Part shown: one piece after another, positions 5,002-5,606 of the stretch
Position numbering within the stretch: position 1 is the stretch's first letter
Layout: each line of letters begins with the position of its first letter
Source of the DNA: Candidatus Rokuibacteriota bacterium
GTDB lineage: Bacteria > Methylomirabilota > Methylomirabilia > Rokubacteriales > CSP1-6
Direction of reading: 5' to 3'
Assembly (NCBI GenBank): GCA_003221435.1
Contig: QHRS01000130.1
Coordinates: 1-5,606 of the forward strand
DNA: 5,606 bases
The notes under the pieces: model-generated
What the model was told of the DNA's origin: nothing
Database searches by the model: none
Seen by the model: the letters and a program-made list of their open reading frames with translations, nothing else
Translations under genes and position numbers: made by a program

Positions 5002-5606
5002 GCGGACTCAGAGGACAGCACGATGACCACGCGCAGGATGAACCCGCCGACGAGCACCAGGAGCGCGGCGGTCGGCGCGGTCAGCCGGCCGGGCAGCCAC
5101 CGGCGCCAGCGGAGCGCGAGCGGGAGCAGGATGCCGACGAAGACGACGCCGACGACCAGCAACGCCCCCCACGCGCGCAGCCAGACGCGCGCCACCGGCC
5201 CGAGCGAGACGACGAAGGCGATCAGGACCAGTAGCTCGAGCAGCATCAGCCAGCCGTCAATCCGCTCGAGCCAGGAGAGCGAGTATGCCGGGATGCCACG
5301 CCGGAGACCGAGCAGAATCAGCGCCGCAGCCGAGATCGAGGCCGCCGAAACTAGAAACAGCACGCCGAGCAGCGGCGTGTCGGACCAGATCGGGCGATTC
5401 GTCACCGCCAGCAGCACGCCCGTGTACCCGGCGAGGAAGAACCCGAGGAGCCCGCCCAGCACCGTGATCACCTCGCCCAGCACGCCGCGCCGCAGCACCA
5501 CCAGCGGCGCCAAGCCCGGCCGGCCGGACTCGCCGAGCGCCCCCACGAAGGACAGGAACGCGAAGGCGCCGAAGAGCGCGAGGGCCCAGGACCCGACCGA
5601 CATCGG
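4998..5606 (-). CDS. nrfD: NrfD/PsrC-like integral membrane subunit, C-terminal 202 residues
   Basis: The C-terminal part of an NrfD/PsrC-family protein, the quinone-interacting membrane anchor of polysulfide reductase, Nrf nitrite reductase and many formate dehydrogenase complexes. The visible frame starts in mid-gene with P-MSVGSWALALFGAFAF, which matches the family's internal S-P-M-S-x-G-S-W motif, so the ATG at 5603 is an internal methionine and the true start lies outside the window. Counting from that Met, about six membrane segments follow: roughly 5-23, 45-68, 78-100, 117-135, 144-163 and 177-197. GYTGVLLAVTNRPIWSDTPL (59-78) is the strongest family signature, and GGFILRVVIVLSSES is the usual C-terminal helix. 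Family members run about 300-450 residues. It is coupled by GTGA to the lipoprotein gene, with fdhE downstream, which points to a respiratory formate dehydrogenase complex with its catalytic and FeS genes upstream, beyond the right edge. Confidence 0.9.
   Translation of the reverse strand, partial: PMSVGSWALALFGAFAFLSFVGALGESGRPGLAPLVVLRRGVLGEVITVLGGLLGFFLAGYTGVLLAVTNRPIWSDTPLLGVLFLVSAASISAAALILLGLRRGIPAYSLSWLERIDGWLMLLELLVLIAFVVSLGPVARVWLRAWGALLVVGVVFVGILLPLALRWRRWLPGRLTAPTAALLVLVGGFILRVVIVLSSESA

Noticed and set aside
5601..5603. ATG as the start of the NrfD-like gene
   Set aside because: The residue before it is Pro and the sequence matches the internal S-P-M-S-x-G-S-W motif of the family; starting here would also leave the protein far shorter than usual. 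The gene is cut by the window edge.

Overview
The window is a GC-rich stretch of bacterial DNA in which every well-supported gene lies on the minus strand, so transcription runs from high to low coordinates. Gene spacing is tight, and three junctions share a 4-base GTGA start/stop overlap. The mix of an NrfD-type membrane subunit, FdhE, a 3-hydroxyisobutyrate-dehydrogenase-type reductase and a tandem GNAT protein suggests a high-GC environmental bacterium of the Rokubacteria/NC10/Deltaproteobacteria kind. That placement is inference from gene content and style; there is no rRNA or other phylogenetic marker here.

In transcription order, the first block (about 5606 to 3416) is the tail of a respiratory formate dehydrogenase-type locus. 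It holds the C-terminal two thirds or so of an NrfD/PsrC-like membrane subunit cut by the window edge, then a 64-residue predicted lipoprotein overlapping it by GTGA. A 120-bp spacer with three hairpins follows, then fdhE, then an unnamed 120-residue Arg-rich protein overlapping fdhE by GTGA. NrfD proteins carry electrons between a membrane quinone pool and an iron-sulfur partner. FdhE is a cytoplasmic assembly factor for molybdenum/tungsten formate dehydrogenases. The catalytic and FeS subunits would be expected beyond the right edge.

The second block (about 3381 to 1) starts after a 121-bp spacer that contains a good sigma70-like promoter (TTGACC, 16 bp, extended -10 TGTGATACA). It holds an NAD(P)-dependent beta-hydroxyacid dehydrogenase, a two-domain GNAT-fold protein overlapping it by GTGA, a 93-bp spacer with a 10-bp perfect hairpin, an aldo/keto reductase with an intact catalytic tetrad, and, after 25 bp, the N-terminus of a NagB/6-phosphogluconolactonase-superfamily protein cut by the left edge. 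This block looks like carbohydrate or small-acid metabolism; the exact substrates cannot be read from the sequence.

No tRNA, rRNA, CRISPR array, insertion sequence or integrase was seen, and there is no gene-free stretch above 300 bases. The least explained parts are the small lipoprotein, the 120-residue protein coupled to fdhE, the triple-hairpin spacer, and a weakly supported plus-strand small ORF sitting on top of the second block's promoter. I did not find a clear new biological system.
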